Position numbers and translations under genes: made by a program. This document shows positions 28,144 to 39,672 of a stretch of 64,000 bases of DNA, piece after piece (the stretch's first letter is position 1; every line of letters starts with the position of its first letter). The notes beneath the pieces are model-generated. The model ran no database searches. It was given only the letters and a program-made list of their open reading frames with translations, and was not told where the DNA came from. This DNA is from Tetradesmus obliquus. Taxonomy: Eukaryota > Chlorophyta > Chlorophyceae > Sphaeropleales > Scenedesmaceae. The DNA is taken from NCBI GenBank assembly GCA_030272155.1, contig CP126200.1:3596001-3660000 (forward strand). The letters run 5' to 3'.

Positions 28144-28524
28144 ACCACGGCTACCAGGTTCCTGCAGGGGGGAACTACCGCTACAGTAACGCAGACCATG
28201 ATGAGGCAGCAGCAGCAGCAGCAGCAGAGGAAGAGTGTGTGGCGCTGACAGATGATCAGGTGGCACGCATTGCACGGTACACAGAGCAGCAGCGCGAGCT
28301 CGTGCTGCAGATGCACCAGCAGTGGCAGCAGCAGCAGCTGGCACGACACCAGCAGCAGCAGCTGGCCTGGCAGCAGCAGCAGCAGCAGCTGGCACGCCAG
28401 CAGCTCGAGCAGCAGCAGCAGCAGCAGCAGCGGCAGTATGCTGCTGTGATGAATGAGGCTGCGGGCTATGCTGGCAGCACCCACAGCGGCCGCAGCAGCA
28501 GCACATGGGATGCTGACCGTAGCT

Positions 28525-28559
<35 letters not shown>

Positions 28560-29029
28560 TGGCCAGTACATCGCCAGAGCTATGAAGCAGCAGGGTCTGC
28601 TGCAGGCTCTGTGCATGAAGGTGCAGCAGCCGGCGGTGCAGCGCCTGCTGTGACACGGTTTGATGCCTGGCAGCAAGATCAGCAGCGCTTAGCTGCTGCT
28701 GCTGCTGCTGCTGCTGATGTGGACTGGCAGTCACATGGCAGGGCAGGCAGCAGTGAAGGCACCAGGCCAGCCGCACAGCAGCAGCAGCAGCAGCAGCAGC
28801 AGGGTGAGTATGTGCCTCGCAGCAGCTATGATGGTGTGGAGTCAGTGGGGCAGCAGTCCCGCACATCACCTTGTGTTGCTGCTGTTACCCCGCCAGGCAG
28901 CTGGCAGCAGCAGCAGCAGCAGCAGCAGGGTCAATATGTGGGGCGCGGCAGCCATGATGGTGTGGAGTCAGTAGGGCAGCAGTCGTATGCAGCGTCCCGT
29001 GCTGCTGCTGCTGCTACCCCTCCTGGCAG

Positions 29030-29063
<34 letters not shown>

Positions 29064-29444
29064 GTGGGGTATGCAGAGATGCTGCCGCATTTTGGTCAAA
29101 TGGATGCTATGCGCGGCCCTCACCACAGTAGCGACAGCAGGACAGCACAGCACTTTGCTGCTGCTGTTGAAGTTGAGCGCAGCCAACACAGCTACCATAG
29201 CTCTGTGGCTGGCTCAACAGCAGCAGCAGCAGCAGCAGCAGCACTATCACCCGACATGTGGCCTGCTGGACCTCAGCAGTACAACCAAGGCGGTGTACCG
29301 CAGTACACGGAGCAGTACAGTACAGCTCAGCAGCAGTACAAAGGGCAGTACGGTACCGCCAGTGATGGCCCTGTCCCGGGACTGCAGTCAGCGCCTGGCG
29401 CTGGCAGTGTGTGCCAACAAGGCAGCAGTTACAGCAGCCCACGA

Positions 29445-29478
<34 letters not shown>

Positions 29479-29516
29479 ATATGGACAACCTGCAACAGCC
29501 CTACGACTATCAACAT

Positions 29517-29548
<32 letters not shown>

Positions 29549-29627
29549 CTTCCTGCAGCAGCATGCTGGCAGCAGCACACCTGCAAGCTCAACAGTCGGC
29601 GGCTACGGCCACACCCTGCCACTGAAC

Positions 29628-29659
<32 letters not shown>

Positions 29660-29906
29660 CCACCAGCATCTGGGCTTGAGGCCCATTGCCACATCGAGCT
29701 GCTCCCACAGTGAGGGAGGGGCTGAGGGTATAGTGGGGTCGGCCACTACATCACACACTGCACACACAGCACACACGGGGCTGGGCAGTGTGGGGGCGGG
29801 CAGCAGCAGCAGGCAGGGTGGTGGCAGCAGGAAGAGCGGTGGGGGGCTGCGGAGGATGTTTGGGGCGGTGAAATACATGGTGGCGTATGACCCCAACAAG
29901 TGCTGA
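24387..29906 (+). CDS. U-box E3 ubiquitin ligase with very long Gln/Ala-rich tail
   Basis: Exons 24387-24515, 24686-24731 and 25219-29906 join in phase (4863 nt, 1620 aa). Residues about 13-77 form a U-box: PPPDLLCPITKKLLRDPVIL, SGHTYDNKAI, WLNLTGPKRDPLTG, LVPNVVIKKMVDTWL. This is the RING-like fold, without zinc ligands, that binds E2 enzymes and promotes ubiquitin transfer. The remaining ~1540 residues are low complexity: many poly-Gln and poly-Ala runs plus Ser/Pro-rich parts. Islands such as GIGEVREEEAAFIMQHL and LTDDQVARIARYTEQQRELV may be short helices. The end (KSGGGLRRMFGAVKYMVAYD) is basic. No ARM repeats or kinase domain were seen. The single 4.7 kb last exon has no stop, which supports it as coding. 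Substrates are unknown. Confidence 0.85.
25156..25201 (+). repeat. (CTG)n tract at the 3' splice site of U-box exon 3
   Basis: About 15 CTG units end 17 nt before the CTGCAG acceptor at 25218, where a polypyrimidine tract is expected. Confidence 0.85.
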
Positions 29907-30152
29907 GCGGGACCTGACTGTGTTTTGGCTGAACACTTGCGCAACGGTGTGACACATCAACCTATGTGTGCTGGGTTTTGTGCCGTTAGTGAAGGTATAC
30001 CGTACATGGTGGCCTATGACCCAACAAGTGCTGATTGCAGGGTGTACTGCTGTAGGCGCATTTAGCATCAGATGCATTGGATGGAATGTGCCTATGTGCT
30101 GCCAGCAGTGCAGGTCAAGTACATGGTGGTGCATGACCCCAACAAGTGCTGA
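29868..30152 (+). repeat. Three tandem copies of the U-box gene's last codons and stop
   Basis: The true end (KYMVAYDPNKC then TGA, to 29906) is repeated at about 30003-30035 (YMVAYDPTSA, one base short) and about 30116-30152 (KYMVVHDPNKC then TGA). The first and third copies also share the sequence after the stop. All extra copies are downstream of the true stop, in the 3' flank. Confidence 0.85.
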
Positions 30153-31540
30153 GTGGGGCTGTCACGATGTCATGTTTCGGCAGAGCACTTACGCATTGGT
30201 AAGCAGGTACATCCAACCTTCTCTGTTGAGTGAGTTTGCCTTTGATGTGTTGTCATTTGAGCACCAGGCGCATGGGATCAAGCTTTCCTGTGTGCTTCCA
30301 GCAGCTACAGTATCAGTGCGCGTGCAATCAAGTGAGTGTGGTGTTGCTCAGGGCGCATGTAAGCAGCACAGGGTCTGCGCAGTTGGCGTTGTGTGTTGTT
30401 AAGTTTGCGTGCATCGTTGGCTCGTGTGTTGTGTAATGATAGTGTATATTCTTGTATGCAAAAATAGCCTATGACGTGCCAAAAAGATTGGTCTGCTGCG
30501 TCAGCTGCATGGCAACACAGAGCAACGGATGCATCGCATATGTCAAGTTATTTTTGTTTTAGCTGTCACCAGCTTGATGATCATCATAATGTTTGTGCTG
30601 AGGTGGGTGTGATGCCGCACCACTACCGTGCTTACACTGTTTTGTTTGGCAGGGTGCTCAATGCATGATGCGTGTTGTGGTCACCACAACAGTGATGCTG
30701 CATGTACAGGTTGCAATGATGGTTACATGTCAACTGCTCTGGTCAAGCCAGCTTGTGCTCTTTCCAAAGTGACCAAGCTGGCTGCATGCCGGCTGAGAGC
30801 AGCGTAAGATATGCCAGACGGCTGGCTGTGTGTGCTCCGTTGTGGCACGGGGTGTCAGGGCAGACACGCCATGTGAGATGGCACTACTGCTACGCCTGAA
30901 ATGTTGAGATGTTGAGACACTGCTGCTGCTGTTGTTAAAGAGATGCAGCCGAGCTGCGGGAGCTTGGTCTCCCCCGGTGTTGGTAACCCACTTGGTGTGA
31001 TGCCATGCCAGGGTCTGGCATGTGACCAGCATTGCACAGCACAGGGACACCTGCTGACATGTGCATCAGTTGACTGTCGTATCACATACTGCACGCGCAT
31101 CTGAAAATTTTTATCAAGGGGTGCTGTGTGCACGCATAGCAGATGATGTGCTTGTGAAAGAGCCGATGTCACACAACATGTCATGACATAGTCACTGGTA
31201 TGTTATGTTCTTGGGTGACCCTGCTGTACAGACACTAGCCCTGACTCCTTTCAGATACCTGTAGTGTTGCAGACGGCCAGTGTCCGCAAGTTGTTGCTGT
31301 CTGTTGCTGTAAGCACTAGAACTCTCTAGGCACCCTACTGCTGCTGCTGAAGCCAGAACACAACCTGAGCCTGTGTGCCTCACGATCGTGCTGAATTAGT
31401 TCGTTGATCGCAGCATTGTACGTCCTGAGACATCATTTGAACAACACCAGGCTCACAGCGTGTGACAGGGCGGGGCTTCGTAGCTGCTGTCCAGGGCAGG
31501 GCTTCGGCTCGGGCGGGGTAGCCAAAGCCACAGCAGCAGC
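30153..31540. other. Intergenic region before RBM42
   Basis: No phase-consistent exon chain was seen. The last ~80 bp are G-rich with two GGGCTTCG-like blocks (about 31470 and 31498) just upstream of the RBM42 start and are probably its promoter or 5' UTR. Confidence 0.4.
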
Positions 31541-32722
31541 ATGGCTGACCTAGACGAAGAGTTCGCTCGCTTCGCAGCCGAGCTCAAGAGCGTAGAGCAG
31601 GCAGTCGCAGCGGAGACAGCAGCAGCAGACGATGCAGCAGCAGCTCCTCCACCCCTAGCACCCCCACCAGTGCTACCCCCTCCTGTGGCACAGGTACGAT
31701 GATAACACTATAGTTATCCTGCACTCATATTATATGTTCGTTTCTTCCTTATATTACAGCTGTTAGCAGCACTGCTCAGCATAAAACTTTGCCATCCTAC
31801 AGTCAACAACAAACGTCACCCCCCTGCCGCCTGCATGCTGCTGCAGGTTGACAGCCAACCACACCAGCCTGCAGCAGCACCACTAGCACCGCCGCCGCTA
31901 CGGCCGCCCCCAGCAGCAGCAGCAGCAACAGCACCGCCGCCGCTGGTGCCGCCACCGGTGCTGCAGCCACCGCCGGTGCAGCTGCCGCCAGCACCTGGTG
32001 GAGGTGGCTATGGCGGCCCCTCTGCAGCAGCAGCAGCAGGAGGTATGGGTGGCTACCAGCAGCAGCAGTACATGGGACAGCAGCAGCATGGTGGGCCCCC
32101 TCCTGGTGAGTGCATCAAAATTGTTGTGTAAAGCAGGCGGCAGGCAGTGTTTGTGAGGTTGCAATGAAGTTGCCTTGAAGGCCACGAAAGGCTGTCGTGC
32201 ATGGCATGCAGTTGAAGGGTTCACCGCTGAGGCACGGCTTCTTAGCGTGCGTGATATGTTACAATCATGTAGCCCCATCACGTCTCAATGAGCCTCAAGA
32301 AGCGCCTTCTTCCTTTGTTTTATCATCTTCTGTACAACAGGGTACGGCATGCCGCAGCACCCAGCAGGCTATGGCGGCTATCCACCACAGCAGCAGCAGC
32401 AGCAGCACGGCGGCCCGGGGGGCTGGGGAGGGCCGCCAGACCACATGCACCACCCAGGTGGCATGGGAGGTGGCATGGATAGCCGCTTCCCGCCACCACC
32501 GATGCAGCAGCAGCAGCACGGAGCAGCAGCAGCAGCAGCAGGCAGCGCGCCGGCAGATGCCGAGACGCTGCGCAAGCTGAAGGAAGAGCTGATGCAGCAG
32601 AAGCAGGCGGATGGAAAGGGCGGCAAGGCGGCCGGCGGCGGCGCAGGCGGCAGTAAGAAGGTGCGCGGTGTGCGATGTGTTGTCCACCCAGCGCCTGCCA
32701 GCAGCCTCGCGCAGCACCACCT

Positions 32723-32765
<43 letters not shown>

Positions 32766-33031
32766 GCATGGCAGCATGTGGCGGCAATGCTGCTCATCAG
32801 CAGCGGCCCTTACTGGGGTTCCTGATACGCTGCTGATGAGGCGCTCGATATGTTTGCACCAAGGGTTCAGTCGGTGCTGGGGAGGCAGCGTGTGTTGTGA
32901 TTCCTTGGACGCATGTGCTGCGTCATTGTGTGACACAATGTTGCAGCAGCAGCCTGTCGGCGAACCACTCCTCAGTGTTCAAAACATCCTCGTCCCCTTT
33001 GCCACCTCCTGCTGCTGCTGCTGCTGCCGCC

Positions 33032-33064
<33 letters not shown>

Positions 33065-33067
33065 GCC

Positions 33068-33108
<41 letters not shown>

Positions 33109-34288
33109 AGGTGGTGCTGCGCGAGGCTGCTGGCAGACGTTGGGTGGACCCCACGCTGAGCGAGTGGCCTGATAATGACTTCCGCATCTTCGTGGGTGAC
33201 CTGGGCAATGAGGTCAACGATGAGGCGCTGGGAAAAGCCTTCCAGCGCTACCCCTCATTTGCAAAGGCAAAGGTGAGTACGGTGGCTGTATCAAATGGCT
33301 TTCAGTCGTAGCATGTGGTTAGGAACATGGTGGGTGTGGGACCTGGGCAATGAGGTCAACGATGAGGCGCTGGGAAAAGCCTTCCAGCGCTACCCTTCAT
33401 TTGCCAAGGCAAAGGAGAGTGGCCTGAATATGCCTATGCATCCTTTCTGGTGTGTGGGGTTTGGAAATTAATTGATAAGGCGCTGGGCAAGGCCTTCCAG
33501 CGCTATCCCTCATTTGCCAAGGCAAAGGTGGGTGCGGTGGCTGTTTGTTTTAGGTGCCTCTCAGCTGCAACGTGTGGCCAGGAACATGGTGGGACTGGGC
33601 AACGAGGTGAATGATGAGGCGCTGGGGACGGCCTTTATAGCGGTACCCTTCCTTTGCAAAGGCGAAGGTGAGTGGCCTGATAATGATTCTTGCATTATTC
33701 TTGAGTGGGCTTTGGAAATCAATATGAGGCGCTGGGCAAGACGACCATTCCACCAGCAATATCCTTGCATGGCACCTGGCGCTGCATTGTGCGCTTGAAG
33801 GAATGCTCACCCCACTGCCGCTATCGCCGCTGCTGCCGCTGCCGCAGATCATCCGCGACAAGCGCACCAACAAGAGCAAGGGCTTCCAACACCCGGTGCT
33901 GCATTGTCATCTGCGCATCACCATCGCTGACATGCTGCTGCTGCTGCTGCTGCTGCCGCCGCATGTTTCACCGCAGATCATCCGCGACAAGCGCACCAAC
34001 AAGAGCAAGGGCTTCGGCATCGTGTCGCTGCTGGATGGCAACGACTTTGCAAAGGCCCTGAAAGAGATGAACGGAAAGTACATCGGCAACCGGCCCTGCA
34101 AGCTCAGCAGAAGCACCTGGCAGGATCGAGCCAACAAAGGCGGCGGTGGAGGAGGGGGAGGAGGAGGCAAGAGGAAGGAGGGGCCGAGTGGTGGTGGGGG
34201 CGGCGGTGGTGGTGCAGCAAAAGCGCAGCGCACTGGGCCTGCGGGGCCTAAGGCGAAGTACCACATCCCGATCCTGCGGAATCCCTGA
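31541..34288 (+). CDS. RBM42: RNA-binding protein 42 homologue (RRM)
   Basis: Exons 31541-31693, 31847-32105, 32341-32660, 33111-33272 and 33977-34288 join in phase (1206 nt, 401 aa). The N-terminus is acidic (MADLDEEFARFAAELKSVEQ) and followed by a long Pro/Gly/Gln-rich region. The RRM (about residues 262-340) has RNP2-like FRIFVGDLG and RNP1-like KGFGIVSL, with EWPDNDF, GNEVNDEAL, IRDKRTNKSKG and MNGKYIGNRPCKL, all diagnostic of RBM42. A Gly-rich basic tail ends in YHIPILRNP. In animals RBM42 works in splicing and stress-related RNA metabolism. A nuclear splicing role here is inferred by homology. The intron inside the RRM is crowded with exon-edge copies. Confidence 0.95.
33009..33110 (+). 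repeat. (CTG)n tract, with CCG interruptions, at the RBM42 exon 4 acceptor
   Basis: About 100 bp of CTG units with a few CCGCCA breaks run directly into the CTGCAG acceptor at 33110. Confidence 0.9.
33162..33745 (+). repeat. ~254-bp tandem repeat built from RBM42 exon 4 and its donor
   Basis: GAGTGGCCTGA starts at 33162 (true exon), 33417 and 33670. Within each period the exon body, its AAAG end, a GTGAGT- or GTGGGT-type donor with GCGGTGGCTGT-like sequence, and an AGGAACATGGTGGG block recur in order. The extra copies are broken up and have lost parts of the exon. Confidence 0.85.
33834..33892 (+). repeat. Shadow copy of RBM42 exon 5 acceptor and start
   Basis: CCGCAG followed by IIRDKRTNKSKGF coding sequence begins at 33848, 129 nt (43 codons) before the true exon 5 at 33977, identical over about 45 nt. 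The copy then departs from the exon. Confidence 0.9.
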
Positions 34289-34886
34289 CAGTGTTGAGTG
34301 GAAAGCTCGGTGCTAGTGGCAGCTGGAGGCGTGGCGGGATTTGGAGTGGTGCTGCTGTAGCTGCAGCTGCAGTGCAGGTTGTCTGGACTTGTGGTTTGAA
34401 GGAACAGCTGCTGCAGCTGCTAGCCGAGCAACGCGTTGGTGGCTTTGTGTGTTTTGTTACATGCTGCAGGCTGCTATGCAGCAAGGATTGCAGTCGGACT
34501 TGAGTGGCAAATGGTGCAGGACACGCATGTGTAACGAACAAGGCACGAGGGCTGAGGCTGTCCAAGGTTTATGCTGTCAGACTGCTGGGATGAGCAGTGA
34601 ATTGCACACCTTCAATTGCAGTCTGGTTTCAGTATTGGCTAGCCACAGACGTCTTCACGACCAATGTTCTTCTATTTAGCCATACCAAGGCCTGCAAACA
34701 AGTGCACGCGTCACTTTGACTTGTGTTTAAACACACAACTAGGCGAGTGCATTCACAGGCATTATGTTGCATTATGTTGCATGATGCTTATGCTTGTAAT
34801 GAATGCAATTCGGCAACTTTCTTTATAAGGCACCAGCAGCATGCACAAGCTCCAGCACATTGATATTGTAACAGACATCGGTGGTA
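34289..34886. other. Convergent 3' flanks of RBM42 and the WD40-like gene
   Basis: The two genes end 598 bp apart, tail to tail. A small repeat GCATTATGTT occurs twice near 34761-34780. No gene is seen. Confidence 0.4.
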
Positions 34887-37387
34887 TCACACAAGTGCAA
34901 ACGTCAGCACACCATCTGCAGACCCCAGAAGCACCACGCAGCCAGCAGCAGCACAGCCCTCCTGCTTGCTACTGTTGCTGCTGCTGCTGCTCAACTCCAC
35001 AAGATCTACTGCTGAATACGCTCCAGCCCTGCTACTGCTGCTGCTGCTGCGGTAAGCTCCTGGTGCTGCTGCTGCCTGAGAGGACAAAAGGCTGCTGCCG
35101 CTGAGCACGTCCCAGACATGCACAAAGCCACCAGGGCCGACTGCAGCAGCCAGCGTGCCTACAACTGCTGCTGCAGACACACCCTGCTGCTGTTGTTGCT
35201 GCTGTTGATGTGTGTGGTTGTGCAAGCCCCTCCCGCCACCCACTGCTGCTGCTGCTGGGGCAAGAACAGGAGCGCCGGGTATCAGCAGGCCCGGCTGCTG
35301 TAACAGTATAGGCCTCAGCTCTAACTGTTGCTTCTGCTGCTGCTGGCCACCTGCTGCTGCTGCACCTAGCTGGCCGCCACCCACAGAGCTACCAAGCCTG
35401 CTCTTCGCCTTTGCTAGCGCTGCTGGTGGCGTGGCAGTGCTGTCCCTGGACGCAACCAGCGCCAGCAGCAGCAGCGGCTGCTGCAGCTGCTGCTTGTCAT
35501 CACTGCCGCCTCTGCTGCTGCTGGGCATGCGTGCAGCTGCCAGTATGGCGGCTACAGGTGGCTGCATTGGCAGCAGACCTGCTAGCACAAGGTCCGGCGA
35601 GTGCAGCGCCATGATCTGCTGCTGCTTCTGGACATCCCACACCGCAACTGAGCCTTGGCTGCAGCAGCCGACCAGCAGTATGCGCAGGCGAAGGTCGTGC
35701 AGCAAGCTGCTGCTGCTGCTGCTGCCAGCCTGCAGCTGCTTGCTGGTGTGTGTGGAGCCACCTGCAGATCAAGCAGCACGGTAGTCGTTGCTCATTGTCT
35801 TGCACGCTAGTGTAGGGCTGTGCACGATAGTGCATCAAGCAGGCGTCCAGTTTGTCAGCCGTGAAATTGTCAGTCGAGGACACTGCTACCCATATGCAAG
35901 AAAGCAGAACAGTGTCCTCAAGTATCACAACCGTATCCAGTGTTTTGAAGCAAAGAAGCACTGCTGGCAGCATTGCTACAAGCCACAACTCAACTGCATA
36001 CATACATTTATCTAACTGCCTCCTCACCTGGCTGCAGCACGAAGCACAGCTGGCTGATGCTAGGGAACAGGAAGCTGCGGTAGCTGGCTGCTGGCAGCAC
36101 CACCACACCCTCAGCATCAACCACCTGCTGCTGCTGCGCTCCAGCTGCAGTACACTCGGCATGACGGCCTAGTCCATGCTGCTGCTGGGTGCGGCTGTGC
36201 TGATTCAGCAGCGACCACACGCAAGCAAAGCCTGCAGCGCCTGCAGCAGCCAGGCAATGAGCCTCCTGTGACACTGCCAGGCAGCTCACAGCATGGCTGG
36301 TGTGCAGGCTCTGCACCAGCACTGGACCAGCCTGCTGCTGCTGCTGCTGCTGCTGCTGTGGCTCCTGCCTCAGCTTGCGTATGCTGGACTTGCTAGGGTC
36401 ACCTGCTGGTGCTGCTGCTGCTGATGGCAGTAGGCGGTATATGCTCACACCATGCTTCATCCCTGCGTCAGCCGCTGCTGCTGCTGCCCCTCCAGCTGCT
36501 GCTGCCGCTGCTGCAGTTAGGCCCTTCCTCTTGCCTGCGCTGACACTGTGGGAGAGGGACCGCAGCGTCCTGCCACCCACTGCTGCCCCTGCCGATCTAG
36601 GCAAGCCAGGAGTACTGCTGCCACCTGCAGCTGCGGCAGGCGACGCACTGCGCGCACGATCAGCAGCAGCTACACCCACAACTGCAGCCGCCGCAGCTGC
36701 TGCGCCAGCAGGTGTGGATGGTTCGCTGCTTGTGCTGTTGCTGCTGATGCTGCTGAGGCTCTGCACCTCAAGAGGCAAAGCTACCGCCAACAGGATGCCC
36801 TGCTGCTGCTGGTGCTGCTGCTGCTGCGGTTCATACTCTTGAAGCCGCTGGAGTTCTGCATTGTGCTGACCAGCCCATGGCTTGCTGGGCAGCACCTTGA
36901 GGGCAGCAGCCAAGTCAAGCGCTGCTGCAGCAGCAGCAGCAGCAGCAGCAGGCCCTGAAGCAACCAAGGCTGCCATGCCTTCTAGCGATACACACACCTC
37001 ATTACCAGCACTGCCGAGCGCTTGCCGCTGTCCCTGCTGCTGCTGCTGCTGCTGCTGTGGGAGCTGCGTTTGATGCTGCACACGCAGCTGCAGGAGCTCG
37101 TAGCTAATGCTGCTGCTGCTGCTGTGTTGCATTGCCACGATGCACTGCCCCTGGCACGATGACATGCTGACAATTGGCTGCCCAACGTGCAGCGAGCGAA
37201 CCCTCTGCTGCTGCTTGCCCCTGCGGAGCCACAACACCTTGCTGCTGCTGAAGCAGGCACCACCATCTGCTGGCCATTCCTGCTGCTGCTGCTGCTCCTG
37301 AATTTCGTCAGCGGCAGCCGCCCTGGGGGACCTGTCACATCCGTCCTCCACAAACAGCTGCTTCGACACATGCTGCAGCAGTTGCTC

Positions 37388-37434
<47 letters not shown>

Positions 37435-38202
37435 CTACGTCGTCTGCGCATGCTGAGTCAGGCACAGCTGGTGACTCAGCAACCACAGACCCCAACTGGC
37501 CATGGCTGATTGGCGTGGCTGCCTGCTGCTGCCCTGTGCTCTTGCTGTCTGCTAGGGGTGTTGCTGCAACTACCTCGGCCTGCTCACTCACAGCTGTAGA
37601 GGCATCTTCAACATGCTGCTGCTGCTGCAGTGGGGGCCTGGTATGTAGCGGTGCGACTGCAGGAAGCAGATTCACCTGTTCCTGTCGCTCTTGCACCACT
37701 GCTGCTGCTGCTGCTCCTGCAGCTTGGTCTGACAATCCTGCCTGGCAATCAGCAGCGGCTGCTTCCCTGGGCAGCTGGCTTGGTGTGGGCTGCACAACAT
37801 CAACCTCCGCACCCTGCTGCTGCCGCTGCTGCTGCTGCTGCTGCTGTGGCGAATTCCAGTGCTGCTGTGACTCCCAGTGCTGCTGCTGCTGCCAGCCGTC
37901 CCCTGCTGGGCAGCTGGCCTCACAGAGCCTAGGCGCAGCTGTTGCTGTGCGCGGGCTGAATAGCTGCTGTCCTGCAGGCACTGGCGGCAGACACGCGGGC
38001 TGCCTGCCGCTGCTTCCTGCAAGCGCCCTGTCAGCACCAGCGCTGGGGTTTACCTGGCCCCCTGAACCCTCGCAGCCAGCATTGTTTCCTGCAAGCGCCA
38101 GGTCAGCGCTGCTGGGTCCAGCTGCAGGGCGTTGTAACAACTGCATGTTGATGTTGCCTGCTGGTGCCTGCGACTGAGCATCTAACAGGGACTGGTCATG
38201 CA

Positions 38203-38237
<35 letters not shown>

Positions 38238-38304
38238 AGGATCTGCTGCTGAAGCTGCTGAGGGTCGTGGCGCCGCTTGCGGCCCTGCTGCTGGTGCAAC
38301 GGCG

Positions 38305-38335
<31 letters not shown>

Positions 38336-38430
38336 TTGCCCACCCAGCGGCTTGCTCTGAGCCGGTGCTGTTGAGCTGAGCAGCAAAGCCTGGCCACGTG
38401 GTGGCTGCACAGGCTGCTCAGGAATGACCA

Positions 38431-38467
<37 letters not shown>

Positions 38468-39260
38468 GTGGCCTAGCCGGCCAGCTGCTGCCAGTGCAGC
38501 AGTGCGAGCAGGGCCCAGCAAGCGAGACAGCAGAGCCCTATCGCCTGCCGGCTTGCATGGCTGCTGCTGCTGTTGATCCTGCTGATCTTGTTCCTGCGCG
38601 TCAAGCTCTTGCTGCTGGTTGTGCTGCTGCTGCTGCTGCCGCTGCTGCTGGTGCTGCTGGTTGGGTAGTTGGGCTTGTTGGTGCAGAGGCTGAAGCCTGG
38701 TGTGCACAGCAGGCAGCTGTTCTACCTCCTCCACATCTTGATGATGTTGCAGTTGATGTGTCTGCTGCGTTTGCTGTTGTTGCTGCTGTTCATGCTGCAG
38801 ATTGCGAGGCTGACCATGCGCCTGCTGTTGTGGCTGTTGCTGCAGCTCCTGCTGGCTGCTGCACACAGGGAGGCATGATGCAACAGGCTGCAGCAGACCT
38901 GCTGTTTCCTGCAAGCCATTGCTCTCTGCTTTGGCCATCCACTCGTAGTACATCTGCAGCCATCCAAGCAAGTATACAATGGCGACATTGAAGCAGTGGA
39001 AGAAACGTGCAGGTGCAGCAGGTGCTGGCGGAAGCACGCTTGCAGGAAAGCAAGTCTGTGCATGAAGATGTAAGCATCAGCAACAGACACTACAGCAGAC
39101 TTACCTGACGTAAAGCAAGCAGCGTTTGCTGTTTGCGAATGATGTCCATGGTGCTGTCTCCAGGCTGTGGAGCATACTGCTGAAGCATGCTGCTCCCCTC
39201 TGCTGCTGCTTGCCCTGCAGGGCCATGCTGAGGCTGCATGCGCTGTATGGCGGCAATCAT
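34887..39260 (-). CDS. Gln-rich protein with divergent WD40-like blades
   Basis: Exons 39260-39105, 38953-36028 and 35761-34887 join in phase (3957 nt, 1318 aa). The start at 39260 opens the frame that runs into MDIIRKQQTLLALRQ, then MYYEWMAKAESNG, a likely short coiled coil. A long poly-Gln region follows. From about residue 600 β-propeller-like segments appear: KVLWLRRG, VRSLHVGQPIVSMSSCQGQC, SCLAVSQEAHCLAAAG then FACVWSLL, and in the last exon ILLVGCCSQGSVAVWDVQ and GGFVHVWDVLSG. WD-type VWD endings recur, but Gln/Ala inserts break the blades. A coiled coil followed by a divergent WD40 domain recalls PALB2, but the likeness is too weak to claim. A scaffold role is an inference. It shares a 412-bp divergent promoter with the P-protein gene. 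Confidence 0.75.
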
Positions 39261-39672
39261 GCGCTAATTTAGCTTTTTGAATGGTTGAAGCATATCTTTG
39301 AACATTGTGGGCAGCACCAGAAAATTGCACAAAGACATTTCAAATCTGTCGCGACCTTCACCTTTCTAACCTAGCAAAAAACAAGGCAACCCATGCTAAG
39401 AAAGAATGTCGCATTCCAAGTCCCTGATCAAGGGTAAAAGTTTCAAAACATGGGTGTCATTGTCATCCGGAAACCTAGTTTTCGCGATGGCGAAGCTTGC
39501 ACATTATTGAAGCTCCTCCAGCGCCTCGTTGCCATCGACACCTGCTGAATGTACCAGAACGCAACAGTGCTTAGTTGCCAGACTTGCCAGTGCCAACAGT
39601 TTCAGGTGACAGCAGCAGCCACCACAGCCCGACATCAAAGGCTCTTGCTGCTGCCAGTGCACACTTGAAGCC
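39261..39672. promoter_or_regulatory. Divergent promoter region
   Basis: Start codons of the WD40-like gene (minus) and the P-protein gene (plus) are 412 bp apart with no other coding signal between them. No clear TATA or repeated motif was picked out. The call rests on the head-to-head layout. Confidence 0.45.
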
